Below are positions 12,261 to 25,000 of a stretch of 64,000 bases of DNA, in pieces (position 1 is the stretch's first letter; every line of letters starts with the position of its first letter). The position numbers were made by a program, and so were the translations under genes. The DNA is from Tyto alba (taxonomy: Eukaryota > Chordata > Aves > Strigiformes > Tytonidae): the NCBI RefSeq assembly GCF_018691265.1, contig NW_024881321.1:14945387-15009386 (forward strand), read 5' to 3'. A model generated the notes under the pieces. That model was not told the origin of the DNA. It searched no databases and saw only the letters and a program-made list of their open reading frames with translations.

Positions 12261-13309
12261 AAGCGGCCAACCCAGAAGCTATAATTTTAAATTTTAAGCT
12301 AAGGGTTGGCTTTCTTTTTTTCTTTGTTTATTTATTTGTTATTATTGTTTGTCCTCCAGATGTATTATATTAAATTTATCTACCTTAAAATTGTAGAAAT
12401 GCAGTTACTAGGAATTCTGAGTGGGTTAAATCCTACTCATATCTTGTGTATTGTGAATTAAAATATCACCTTTAATACATGTACAAAAGATATGTGGCAA
12501 TGCAGAAAGAACACTGTAAAAGTAGTAAGATTTATTCTATTAACAATCATAGACTTTTCAGAGTGAAGGAGGACTTAATTTGTCATTAATCTCTACCTTA
12601 AGTAGTTGTAGTGCATGGGGAAGTTGGTAAAACTTCTTGTGTCTCTTAAGTTTGATTCTATGATTAAACTGCAGAGCAAACTCTGTAAATTGAGGAGGCT
12701 ATGCACTGGAGTGGCAGACTGGGTATTTCATTATTTTCTGTTCTAACACAAATTCCACGTATTGTAGCTGAAGAAATTAAAGAATTTTAAAAATTGTATT
12801 TCTATTTAATTAAAGCTAGATGCCTGGATTAGCAAGACCATGAGTTGTCCTCCAGGGACTAATCATGAGTGAGAAAACTTGTGGACAGTTTGAGACACAC
12901 CGAAGTTCAACGAAGTTCTAGGCAAAAATGAGTGAAATCCAATTTACGTTATTAAAGCGTTAGCGTCTAGTTAGCAAAAGTCATAGTTCTAAGCTGTCTG
13001 TTTTTCATTGAAAACCTCTGACACATTTCAGATGACAGTACACATCATGTTTGGTTCTGCTCAACTTCCTGGATATCTGGTACCATAAAATATCCATATA
13101 TCAATATCATAAAAGAAAAAGTGGAGAATAAAAAAAGAAAAATGGGAGAGGAAAAGAGAAAGTATGAGGAGATACAGAAAGATACAGAAAGACCCCCCAC
13201 CACAAAGTGATTGAGATATTTTCATGGAGAAGAAGTAAGACTAAAAGTGTGGAAATTTAGCATAGGAAAACTAGCAATACACACAAAGCCCCTAGGTTCA
13301 TAGCAAACA
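12261..13309. other. Intron, no recognisable feature
   Basis: AT-rich; a purine-rich stretch lies at 13105-13190. Confidence 0.45.
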
Positions 13310-13512
13310 GTAGACTTTACATTAGGAAGCATTTCTTTACAGAGAGGTAAACACTGGAACAGGCTTTCTAGAGAGGTGCTTAGTGCCCCAAGCCTGCCAG
13401 TGTTTAAGAGGCATTTGGACAATGCACTTAATAATTTGCTTTAGCTCTTGGTCAGCCCTGAAGTGATCAGGCAGTTGTACTAGATGATCACTGTAGATCA
13501 CTTCCAAATGAA
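13310..13512 (+). mobile_element. CR1 LINE 3' end
   Basis: It contains aggaagcatttctttacaga, aacaggctttctagagaggt, the cattggacaa-type region and gtactagatgatcactgtag, a CR1 3' UTR in sense orientation. Its tail runs directly into the pentanucleotide array that follows. Confidence 0.8.
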
Positions 13513-13670
13513 ATTCAATTCAATTCAATTCAATTCAATTCAATTCAATTCAATTCAATTCAATTCAATTCAATTCAATTCAATTCAATTCAATTCAATT
13601 CAATTCAATTCAATTCAATTCAATTCAATTCAATTCAATTCTATTCTATCCTATTCTATTCTATTCTCTT
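13513..13670 (+). repeat. (ATTCA)n microsatellite grown from a CR1 tail
   Basis: About 25.6 uninterrupted ATTCA units occupy 13513-13640. A diverged ATTCT block (ctattctatcctattctatt and following) occupies 13641-13670. ATTCT is the tail unit of a CR1 subfamily, so the array most likely arose from the tail. An open frame of repeated FNSIQ across it is an artefact. Confidence 0.95.
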
Positions 13671-16600
13671 ATCTTGCAGAGGGAACAGGTAATACAAAGG
13701 AAGGCATGGGATTTATTAGATTGTACAAAGACTTCATAAATAATAAACTTACAATATCTTAAATGTAGTAATCCTAATATTAATGTGTTTGCCTTCTTGG
13801 GATGTGAAAGTAAATGCTATAGTGAGTATATGCCATATCATAAATGTACAATTAAGAAGGCTAAACAAAATTCAAAAAAAATTTTTTGGTCATTAAATCT
13901 ATGGACTAAACACAATTTTGTTGTTTTATCACTTAAGACACAAGAAAGTTGAAAGAATGAAAATGTGAAAGCAAAAACACAGCTGTGGTCCTTGATGATA
14001 ACGATTTCAGAAAACATCACTGAACATGGTCCAGGTTAATCATTTTATGTGACTGTTTGCAAATAGATTACGCATCAACCACAAATGATCCCACAATCAT
14101 GAAAGCAAAAATAAATGTATGAAAGGAAAAGACAGATGAGATACAAAGATTTTTGTTGAAAAAAACCTACAAAACTAACTAAAAAAGTAATAGTAAAAAA
14201 AAAAAAAAAATGGGGTAAAACATACTATTCCAGGGCCTTTTCCTAACTGTGAATATATGGAAAAAATAATTTTGAGAAAAATATTAATTCTTCCCTCCTA
14301 CCCACTTATTTTAGCACATGGGCTGACTTGTGATAAACACTGTATTTCTGAGTGTCCTAATGGCTAAACCCTGTGAATGGGGGGAAAAAACGGTTGAAAT
14401 TAAAGCTATGGCTTAGAAACCAAAAGTCATATAAAGCTAACTGTTTCATGTTGTCTAAATTTCAATAATCTGCTTCAATGTTTTTTCTACTTCATAGTTA
14501 TCTTTCCTTATTACATCAAAATAATCAATATATTTTTATTAAATCAGGATGCACTTGATCAGGAAATTCAGTTAATAAGGATGTTTCTCTGGAAACCATA
14601 TTATGTTCAGCTTGCTCTTCCATGGCTACGACATATTTCATTAAGAGAGAATTGTATCTAACATTAAATTAAGATTTCTGGGGTTTGTAACACATAGAAA
14701 CTCACAGAGCTGTCACTTCTCAGAAGACCCATGTTAGTACGACTTAGAAGTTACTTCTAGCACTGCTAGGACTTCTCAGACTAGCAATATCCTGAGAATT
14801 TTAGTAACTTTGTGTTATCATGCTTCCCATTTTTCCTGGTTAAAACCCCCACCAAGCCCTTTCTCAGATGTACTTCTAAATTATTTTCAACACAATGCCG
14901 CAGAGAGCAGGCATGCTTCAACTCAGTGAATCACCTTCCCCTCTCCTGCACCTCACTCTTGGAAAAGACTACAAGACAATGGAAGAACTAGAGAACTGCC
15001 TCATCAAAACTTTCACAGTATCCTCATCCTATTCAAGAGGCACAAAATATGCGCTGGTTATTTATGTAGAGCTTCCTACCTTTTGAAAAGTGAGACGTGA
15101 CAATATTTGCTCAGTCAGGGTGAACTAAACCTCAAATTTCATCACCTTGGTATGTGCCTCAGACACAATAATTATCCAAAGGGGGAGATGAGGAAACACC
15201 ATAAGATTCCTACCATTAAAAAGAAAGACTTGGGTATTTTCTCCAGGACAGGTGTCAGAGTTACAAAACAGAACAAAATGAGAAAGTGTTCCCTGCATGA
15301 CAACGTCACATACTAAGCGCAGGCAAAAGTTTTTATCTTCTTTTTTCCAAGTAATAGTTGCTGCCAAAAGGGCACAGCATTATTCAAAATTACGTTTTAT
15401 GTGGTCTCTATGTGCCCATGTCTATTTTTTGTGATTTAGAAACTTGAATAGACCTTAATAATACATGATTTTCCTATACCATGAAAAAAATTACATTTTA
15501 TACCCAAACACATTAATTTTATTGTAGGCAGAAAGCAACTTCCGGTTTTCTAAAAAATTATCCCAGTATTTAGATGCATTCTCCCTGTAGAAAACCCTAA
15601 ATATTACTTTTCACTCAGAAACTTACATGCCAATGTTATGCAGAACACAGGATTAGCCTTATGTTAATAGTATTAATAATCATAACAGAAGAACAAAAAG
15701 CTTAAAATCCTTTAAATGAACTATGAATAAATGAAATGTGGATTTTTACAACACATTTTGTTTAACAAAGCCCATGAGTCTCTTTCTTGATCCAAAATGT
15801 ATCTGAAGTCACTTGACAAACCTTGAGTCAGAGAAACACATTACCATATGAAACAGAAATCTGAAGAAGGAATGACCTAAAGTTTGCATGTTGAATGGTT
15901 TTCAAGAGAGATATTTGATTAGCCATCATTGTCTTTTTATGTGTCTTCTTCCATGTACAGATTTGTTATGGCTGGTTATTGTTAATGATCATAGTAACGC
16001 AGCTACAAGGAAAGAATAGAGGCTTCTGAAAAGTACGGGCATGATTGTTCCTTGTACGGACTAAAATGAGAAGCAAATAAAGGGTTTGTATGAATTCCTG
16101 GAAAGTACAAAAATAGTGGTTTAAAACTTTCTTTAAAAAAATTTCTGAGTCCACTTTCAAAGTCTTACCATGTTTATGCTGCTCTAGCTATAATGAAACA
16201 CCATGCATCTTTGGACAAAACTCCAATCAGAAGAATTTTTATCTGTCTAAAGCTGGTAGAACAAGTCATTATTCCTACATCATTGTATTGGTATGTGAAT
16301 GGAAGTATTTCAGTTGCCTAATGTGGTAAAAGGAATAAATAGATTGACAATTTGTATTTTCTGTCTATTAGACAACTGCAAGTAATGACTGTAAATACTA
16401 TTGTAACTGCAGATTTCAACTTAATTCATTGTTATTCTGATTAAAACTCTATATGACCATTTTAGAAATATCAGTTAGGTTATTTATGTTCCACTGCAAA
16501 TATGAAGGAAAATAGAAGTCCCCCCCAAAGTGCTACTTTTTTACAAAACCAATAATCTCTGAGCTACTCCTGTTGGATACAAACCCTGTTGTTATAAAGA

Positions 16601-19600
16601 CTAATTGTTTTAAGAATGTTTAAACTTCATATGCTTATTTAAAAACTTTTGAATCTATGTGATAAACAAAATAGTGAATTAATTACTTTTTGTTGTTGTT
16701 GTTTCTTCTTAAGAGTTTATTGAAATGCTCCATTTTCAAAAAAAATATGCAGACTTCTTTAAGAGAGCTGAACATATGTTCTGCAACTGATAAACGATCA
16801 GCAATTGTCAATTACATTTTTCATCTGTAAATTGATCTTGGAGACAGTATATTTTTCAGGACCATTCTGCAATGATTATAAATAGCTTTGTTATTTTTTT
16901 TTTTCCAAGAGCAACCTGATGTCAAACAAGTATTTCCACTTAAACCAGAGTATATAGGTAGAAACAACAGTATACTGACCTAATATTACTAACAGCATAC
17001 CAAATGGATCTATTTCTGTATGAATATGTTTGGTCATGCATCAATTACTTCAGGATTCTGCCTGAATGAATATATCCATGGCTTCTCTGGGATTAAAATG
17101 ATGGTTGATATGAACAAGATCTTTGGCTTAGTCTACAGGTATTAAAAATGTAAATAAAATTGATGACAGATAATTTAAATGCTAATCTCACTAAGAAGGC
17201 TTAAATCAGGAATAATAGGGTTTCACTTAAATTGTGATTTTATATTATTATAAATCTTGTTAAAAATTAGCTAGAAAAGGATGAATGCTGCCTTTCATGA
17301 TCTAGGTAATAAAGCACTTTAACGTTCTTTTCTAGAAGTGATGGAAGTTTATTTTTTTAATTAAAAGTCCAATAAGATTGAGAAATTAAACAGCATACCA
17401 AAGGTGATGCCTTTTTTCTGGAAGGCATGATTGATAGGCTTTACTTAAATCGATTTCATTTTCTGATTCAGAGTCCTAATTTTTAAGCTAGATTAACACA
17501 TTACAGATGATTCCCAAACCTCACTATATTAAGTTTGATCCTAAATAAGTTTATCTACTTAGTGTTGAAAAGTATAGTAGGAAAATCATACTGAAAATTC
17601 TGAAAATGAATGTAATATGAACAGAGAAAACTCAGACTTAACACTTACTACTAGGAAGTATGATGTTAGAAGTAATTTTGAGTTAATCAATTACCAATTT
17701 GTCTTCACAAACAGGCATTTTTTAAGAGGTCATGTAAGTTTTTCACATTTATGGTGATTATCTACCAGGCATTACAAGGAGATTCAATGTAATTATTTGA
17801 CTCTCTGACATACCCAAGAACAGAAGTGTACATGCAAACACTCTTTGTGGGGCTCAAAAAAATGCATGAGTATGTTTCAATGACAAGAGATACAATATCA
17901 AAAAACATCAAACTCTGCCTGCCTAGTTTCCCTTGTGTATCAAAATAGAATGTTATTTATTTTTTTTTATGATCTCTTTCATTGACAAAGCCACACAACC
18001 TTGAAAACACATACATAATGCTCTATATATTACAAAAAAGAAAGAGCACTTATAGTGATTATTTTTCTTCTCCAAGTTAGAAAGCATTTTCCATGAAAAA
18101 AACAGAACTTTCAAATTAACAGCTTTAGAGTTTTGGACTGGTATCTTCAGAATTAAAAAATTTTTGCAAAACATGGTGCTTTTTTTCTGCAGAAAATATG
18201 TCCCAGTTCTCTTTAATTTTTCTTAATTCTCCTATTTCAGTTGAAAATTTACAGCCCATTTTCTGATCAGTTTCTCCAATCTTAAGCATTCTTACTGCAT
18301 AGTTTTTGTATGAAGGTGCTTACGTGCCTGAAAAAGTGGATAAAAGTGTCTCAGAATCAAGTATTCTCCAATCCTACGGGTTAGTATTAAAATAATTTTC
18401 TTCCTTTGTCCCATGTAAAAATGAATTATAATTATGACTAATTACAGAAATTTAGTAAGGAATGGAAGTAATGTATGTATTCTTTCAATTTCAATTTAAT
18501 TTTTGATCTTGCAACATTAAGTGAATTTCCTGCTTAACATCTATACTTGAAAAGAACAGATTAATTTAAATGTCGTCATTAGAACTTTAAATGGTTTCTA
18601 CTAATAATATTAACTATTCTCAAGTAAAATGAGTAAGATATTTCAGTCATCAATAATATTTTCTAATAAGGAAAAATACATCACAAATTTTATTTTTCTA
18701 CATGCCAAATTAATTATTCATAAAAAAAAAATACTAAGACAACAGTAATGAGAACAGCTGTATATTTGCACTGTTTATGTGAGAAACTGAAAGTATTTGG
18801 GGCTTTTGATTAAGCATGCATTATTACCATGTTTAAGAATTACATTCAGAGAACAATATAGTAAAAAAACCTAACATTTAGATCAAAATTTAGAATAGCG
18901 CTTAGAAAAAGACATCAGAAATTATATATTAATTTGAAAATTGAGCCAGTTTTGTACATAAACAATTCAATTAATTTTGTATAACAGAAGTTACAACTTC
19001 AGGAATCATACAACTGTGAATTATATATTCACTATATATATATATTACAAATATAATTTACCATTTTTTTTAATTACTGTATTTTTAAAGGAAAATAAAA
19101 ATGTATTGCAGTCATAAAATTATTTTCTACAAATTTTTGCAGTTTGAGGATATGCTAAGGTATTACCAACAGTGTCATTCTTTATACAGATCTTGATTTG
19201 CAAAAAATCTTAAGTAAATTAAAACACTTAAACATTCCCTCACCCTCTCATTTAAGTCTTTTAAAAAAATGCAACAGTTACTTTTCTGGACTCCTAAATG
19301 TGGAGATCACAAGGTCACAAATTTATCATGTATGGAGATGAAGTTTAAAGTCCATTTCTAAATCCCATTTTATCCAACTGAACTCTAGCAATATTACTCA
19401 AATATGTTTTTGTTTTGCTAGAAATTTAATTAATTGAGCTAAATCCAACATAATCATCTGCTTTACTCACTTGACTGTTTTGTAATTAGGGCTCTTAAAT
19501 TGAATTAAAAAAAAAAAAAAAGCTTATACCTAATTTATCTTTTTGAGATTTTACTTGGTTTTAGAACAACCATTTCAATATATTGTGCTAGAAACAAAAT

Positions 19601-22454
19601 AATGAAATATATTTGCAATTAATAATTTCTCTAATTTAGCATGTCTTGTTTTGTTTTCTACCATTTTCTTTCAGCTCACTGAACATTCTGGATCTGTTTG
19701 GAATTACTTCTTTCTTATTCATGTTTAATTAATGATTGCAGTAAACCTGCTTTAGCTCAGAAATGATTTTCAGGCATTTTCCTGTAGTATCACAAATATT
19801 CAGTACATGAAATTCAATATTTGTGTTGCTCAGGGACTAAATTATTCATAATACGTGAGTTAGTCAAGCCAGCTGCTCGACCAACTCACAAAGAGTCTAC
19901 ACTAAATCCCTCAGATTTCTGTATTCTCAGAGAAAGGTTATTTTTTCCTCAGCAGTAAGATGCAGCAGACTTAATGATCTTTAAGAAACCCTAGACCAGT
20001 TCTTTCTTGAAACACACAGCTAATCATTTCTATTACAAATAATCTACATGATGATTTACTGCTTAGACACAACAGACTTTCATTTGTCTGTAAGTCTGTG
20101 ATCTGTGTACGCATGCAGGTGATAATACATTGCAAAGAGATCAGTCACATGGCAGTAACAGTGAACAGTCTTGAACTGGAATTTTGGAAAGAAATCTAGC
20201 TGCGTTTTCTGTCTAACAACTGAACTCTGACATCTATTAAGCCAGTATTTCTGGTGATCACAGTCAGTGGGAGAAGAAATGTGCTCAGTGTTTGATTTGT
20301 AAATCCTACTTTTTCTGCACACATTAAAAATTATTTCATATTCAGAAGTAATTTTAAACTGGCTTTCTATCCTTCAGTTATAATCCTGAGTCATCCCTAT
20401 CTCTCCTCCACATCAGGGTACTAAAAACAAAATAAAACAAAACAAAAAGAATATAGCATAGTTGAAGTTTGTTATCCTTAATCTATCATTAGGTTACCAA
20501 AATAAATATACTAGTAATCAAACAATCACACATATACATTCTCTGAGGCTTTATATTTGATATAAAAATGAAGAAACTGATTTTTTTTCCCCACTCTCAT
20601 GAATAACTAAGTTATGGGATTGGAATATTCATTGGTAGCATCTGTGGTAAGTAATTAAACTGTGGTGTTGAAACCACTTTCAAAACATTAACACTTCCCC
20701 AAAGTTTATGATTTAATGAGCCCATTTATTAAAACTTTCAATATTATTTTCTATAAGTGGTCCCTTGTTATCTTTTATCACACTGTTCAAACTTTAATTT
20801 TAACTTAATTTGTAAATATGCCCACACTTTTCTAGCACACATACTGACTTTTGCTGGACTACTGCGTCTATCTGAAACTGGTACTAATTTGACCAATTCA
20901 CTTATGATCCTGATGTGTTACTGATTCAAATGTTATTCAGTTTAGGATAACAGTAATTGTTTTACTCCCCTGCTTCTGCCTCTAGTGATATCTTTTCACA
21001 AATATTTTATCAAGCTATGTATTTTACATAGTGGCCAAGATAAGGAGTGCAAAATCTAAGATGCAAACTTTCCACACACTTGAAAATACTGTTCAAGAGA
21101 TCTACATTTAAACTCATCATGCTAGGGTCTCTCTCCACTAAATGAATAAAAAAAAAATCTTTATTTCAGGATAAACCCCTTCTTAAATTAAATACTTATA
21201 TGTTAGATATTTACTTTCTAGATATCTAGTTAGGTGAGACAAATCTGTCTTACAGCACCTAGTATTTTTTCTTCTCTAAGCCCTGAAGAAAAAAGTAATA
21301 TAATTCTGAGACTCGTGCATATTCTGCAATAGTGTTAAAATACTACATAATAAATAAGAAAAGTTCTAGAGGACAAATTGCATTCATAAGTAAGTTGAAC
21401 AAAAAAATCACATTAAAAAGAGAGAAAATAAAAAATAACTCAACACTAGAAGCAACAAAAAGGTTGGCCTCTGACAAAATATTCTTTATTTTTTTCTTCT
21501 TCTGAAAGTGATAAATTGAATAGAAGATTAGGTAAAAGTATGACAGATGCCAACAAGTGGAACACAGATGTTATTCAGTCAATAATAGGTAATAGCCTAC
21601 ATTTGAAAATTGCTGGGTTTTTTTATTTTTAACTGTACTTAAATGTAGTCTACCCAAAATTGAGTAATTTTCATAAAATTCATGTAAGAGAATAAGCACA
21701 AAGAAATGGAATAGAAAAGAAGCACTTTTTCCCTAAATAATGTTCTCCTGTTTCATATACGATTGCCATGCCTTAGAAACAGGCAAAAAGGATGGGTAAG
21801 AAAACCTCACATAGAAAGGGAACTGTCTAAAAAGCTATTCCACATAGTATATTTCCAGGACAAATGTTACAAGAGTCTAATATGAAGAATTCTTCTCGTA
21901 CATACATAATCTCTGAAAAGCTGATGGCTCAACTACAACTAGAGAAGAAAATGTTTCTGTGTGTTTTTCTATTACGCAGAATCAGTTTAGGGGAGAAGGA
22001 ATAATGCAGAAAACAGCACTACAATGCAAAATTAGGGACTTAACATTAGGGAAGGGAAGTCCAACCCATCTCTTAGACCTCTCATTACCCTTTTCCCAAG
22101 AAAGCCAGTCAAGATAAGCCAGTGTACCAGTCCAAGCATTTGCAATCCCTTTTGCCTTCCTTCTTTAGTTAAAAGTGTAGATTCCAAACAACGTCAAGAG
22201 CAATTAAGGTTTCTGCTTTTAAAACTGACTGTTAAGAATTGCTGAGAGTAGTGATTGATCTTTGCCTTCACTACTCTCAATGAGTTATGTTTGTATGACC
22301 TCTGGAGGCATGATCTATAGAACACCAACAACTAGTAGCAAGACTTGCCATACAGAAGGATAGTTTAATCTTTGCTAGGGTCAACTTTCACCCTATTACT
22401 ATCCTGAAAAGCTAGTTACTCTAAAACTAGCTTAGATACTTTTATACTAAGTTA
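13671..22454. other. Long AT-rich intron, few repeats
   Basis: Nearly 9 kb of AT-rich sequence with scattered A and T runs (for example 14198-14210 and 19507-19521). No transposon, RNA gene or credible open frame was recognised. The lack of recent insertions would suit conserved non-coding DNA, but that cannot be judged from one sequence. Confidence 0.5.
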
Positions 22455-23215
22455 CAGAAACCATTACTGATCCAGATAATGGGGCAGAGTATACCCCCAG
22501 CAGGTTTGTTGATGACAGCAAACTGGGAGGAATGACTGACAGTGACTGGGAGAGTTGTTCTGACATCCAGAGGAACCTCAACAGGCTGGAGAAAAGGGCT
22601 GACAGGAATCTCACAAAGTTCAACAAGGACAAGTGCAAAGTCCTGCAGCTAGGGAGGAAGAGCCTCAAATATCAGTAAATGCTGGGGGCCACTCAGCTGG
22701 AAAGCAGCTTGGCAGAAAAGGACCTGGAGTCCTGGTGGACACTAAGTTGAACAGGAGCCAGCAATGTGCCCTTGCCACAAAGAAGGCTAATGGTGTCCTG
22801 GGCTGCATGAGGCAACGTATTGCCAGCAGGTTCAAAGGAGGTGATCCTTCCCCTCTACTCATCATTATTGAGGCCACACCTGGAGCTGTGTCCAGTTCTG
22901 AGCTCCCAAGTATATGACAGATATAAGAAATAAGGGACACTAGAGAGTCCAGAGGAGGGCTACTTAGATGGTTATGGGATAGGAACATCTCACTCCTATG
23001 GGGAAAGGCTGAGAGGGTTGGGACAGTTCAGCATAAAGAGGGTGATTTTATCAGTCTGGCTTTTCTTATTGGTGCCCAGTGACAGGACCAGAGGCAACAG
23101 GCATAAACTGAAACAAGGAGGTTCCATCTGAACATTAAGAAACACTTTTACTGTGAGGGTTACTGAACACTGGCACAAGTTGCCCAGGTATGCTGTGGGC
23201 AAGAAACCTAATTTA
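22455..23215 (+). mobile_element. CR1 LINE fragment (ORF2 C-terminus and 3' part)
   Basis: Sense CR1 begins near ccccagcaggtttgttgatg. It continues through gacatccagaggaacctcaa, caacaaggacaagtgcaaag, gtggacactaagttgaacag, the FSVVP-type region and gaacattaagaaacactttt, and stops near ttgcccaggtatgctgtggg. Stops and frameshifts break the reverse-transcriptase frame. The terminal 3' tail is missing. Confidence 0.9.
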
Positions 23216-24384
23216 GATGTCTATATTAGTTTCACAGAATCTGAGACATGGTGTATTTAATACTCAAAGACTATGCATTATCCTGATGTGATTTGCAAGC
23301 CTCTGAAAGTGATATTATTAAAAGTGTTGCAGAGAGAAAGGCAATAATATCTATGCTTTACCCTATGCTATTTTTTAGCTTTCATCATTAACCAATGATC
23401 TACTATTGCAAGCAGTTGCAAAAATCATCCATTATAAACACAGCACACTGCTGGAATGCAAGTTATCTTTAACTTAATCATTTCTGCAAGTAAATATTTG
23501 TGCTCTTTTTTTATCATGAACATCTTTGCTGAAAAACATTAAAACATAAACAAAACATCCTCATTCCTTACTAGTAATGATATTCTAGGCACTCAGTATT
23601 ATGTGTTAACTCCTAACACATGATTGTAAATTCCTTAATTGCTTCTAAATTCCTTAAGCAGCCCAACTGTTATTAGCAACTTCTCACACTCTTAAACACC
23701 ATAAAAATAATGTTTTGCCCAATAGAAGTTGCACACGTTCTTGGCTCATGCTGTAGCCTCAACTTGAACAGATACATTATGCTGTGTACAGACAATCAGC
23801 AAAAACAAGGTTTTCATTTTAGTAAATGTAATTACATCACTAATAAACAAAATAGGACTAGACAGAGGTTCAAACATGTTGATGGATTGTTCTGAATGTT
23901 TCCAGGTACAGCTTGAGTCAAGGAATAGGAGATACAAGCATAGAAGAAACCATTCTGTTTCAGGAAAGGTAGAAAGAAAGATAATGAGAATTCAGTGATA
24001 TAAACTCTTCTATGCTATTTCTCTTCAGGGCTAGAATTTCATATCTTAGCTTCAACCACAGATGAGGTTAGGCTTTTGTCTATATAGAATTCAGATGAAC
24101 TGTTTTGCTCCCTGAGCTGCGAGTACGGTAATCACTACTACCTCATGCATCACAGGGAAGGTAATCATTAGATAATGGGTCAGGATAGTCTCCAGGGAAC
24201 TAGGTGAGAATACCTTTAGCTATTTTAGCCAGACCTTAATGGGTATATCTTTCCACACGTATAGATTCTCACCTCTAACTAAAAGGTTCACAAGAACACC
24301 CTACTATAAAAGAATGAAATAAACGTATACGTGTATGTGCACATGCCTCTCTATGTGTATGCATATCCATGCATCAATATACGC
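23216..24384. other. Intron, no recognisable feature
   Basis: AT-rich sequence between two CR1 copies; nothing named. Confidence 0.45.
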
Positions 24385-25000
24385 TGGGGGGGCACCCAGC
24401 TAGAAAGCAGCTTGGCAGAAAAGGAGCCAGCATTGTGCCCACTGTTTTGTGTTAGACAAAATATTGTCAGTAGGTCAAGGGAGGTGATCCTTCCACTCTG
24501 GCCACACCTGGACTGTTGTTTCCAGTTCTAGGTTCCTCAGTACAAGAGAGACATGGACATTCTGGAGAGAATGCAATGAAGGGCCAGGAAAATGATGAAG
24601 GGACTGCAGCATCTGTCCTATACTGAAAGGCTGGGAGAGCTCTGGGAGTTCAGCTTGGAGAAGAGAAGACTCGGGGTGGGGATCTCACCAATGTTAATAA
24701 ATACCTGAAGGGAGCATGCACAGGAGATGGAGCCAGGCTCTTTTTAGTGGTGACCAGTGAGAGGACCAGCAGCAACGGGCACAAACTGAAACACAGGGGT
24801 TTCCCCTCTGAACATCAGGGAATGCTTTTATACTGTGAAAGTAACTGGCCCTAGCACAGTCCTTGGAGGCATTCAAAAAGTCATTTGGACACAGTTCTGG
24901 GCAACTGGCTCTAGGCAACCCGGCTTGACCAGAGGTGTTGGACCATATGATCTCCAGAGGTCCCTTCCAACCTAAGCCATTCTGTGATTTTGTATGTTTA
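24385..25000 (+). mobile_element. CR1 LINE 3' fragment with tail
   Basis: It runs from cacccagctagaaagcagct through gaggtgatccttccactctg and gggtttcccctctgaacatc to the 3' terminus ggtcccttccaacctaagcc and attctgtgatttt. Compared with the copy at 22455-23215 it lacks about 34 bp after ggcagaaaagga; both sides of the gap carry AGGA. Confidence 0.9.

Noticed and set aside
13484..13762. 92-codon open frame with repeated FNSIQ
   Set aside because: It is the translation of the (ATTCA)n microsatellite; a 5-bp repeat without stops is open in every frame by chance.
22633..22988. Open frames over the CR1 copy
   Set aside because: They are pieces of CR1 reverse transcriptase broken by stops and frameshifts, or their antisense shadows, not host genes.
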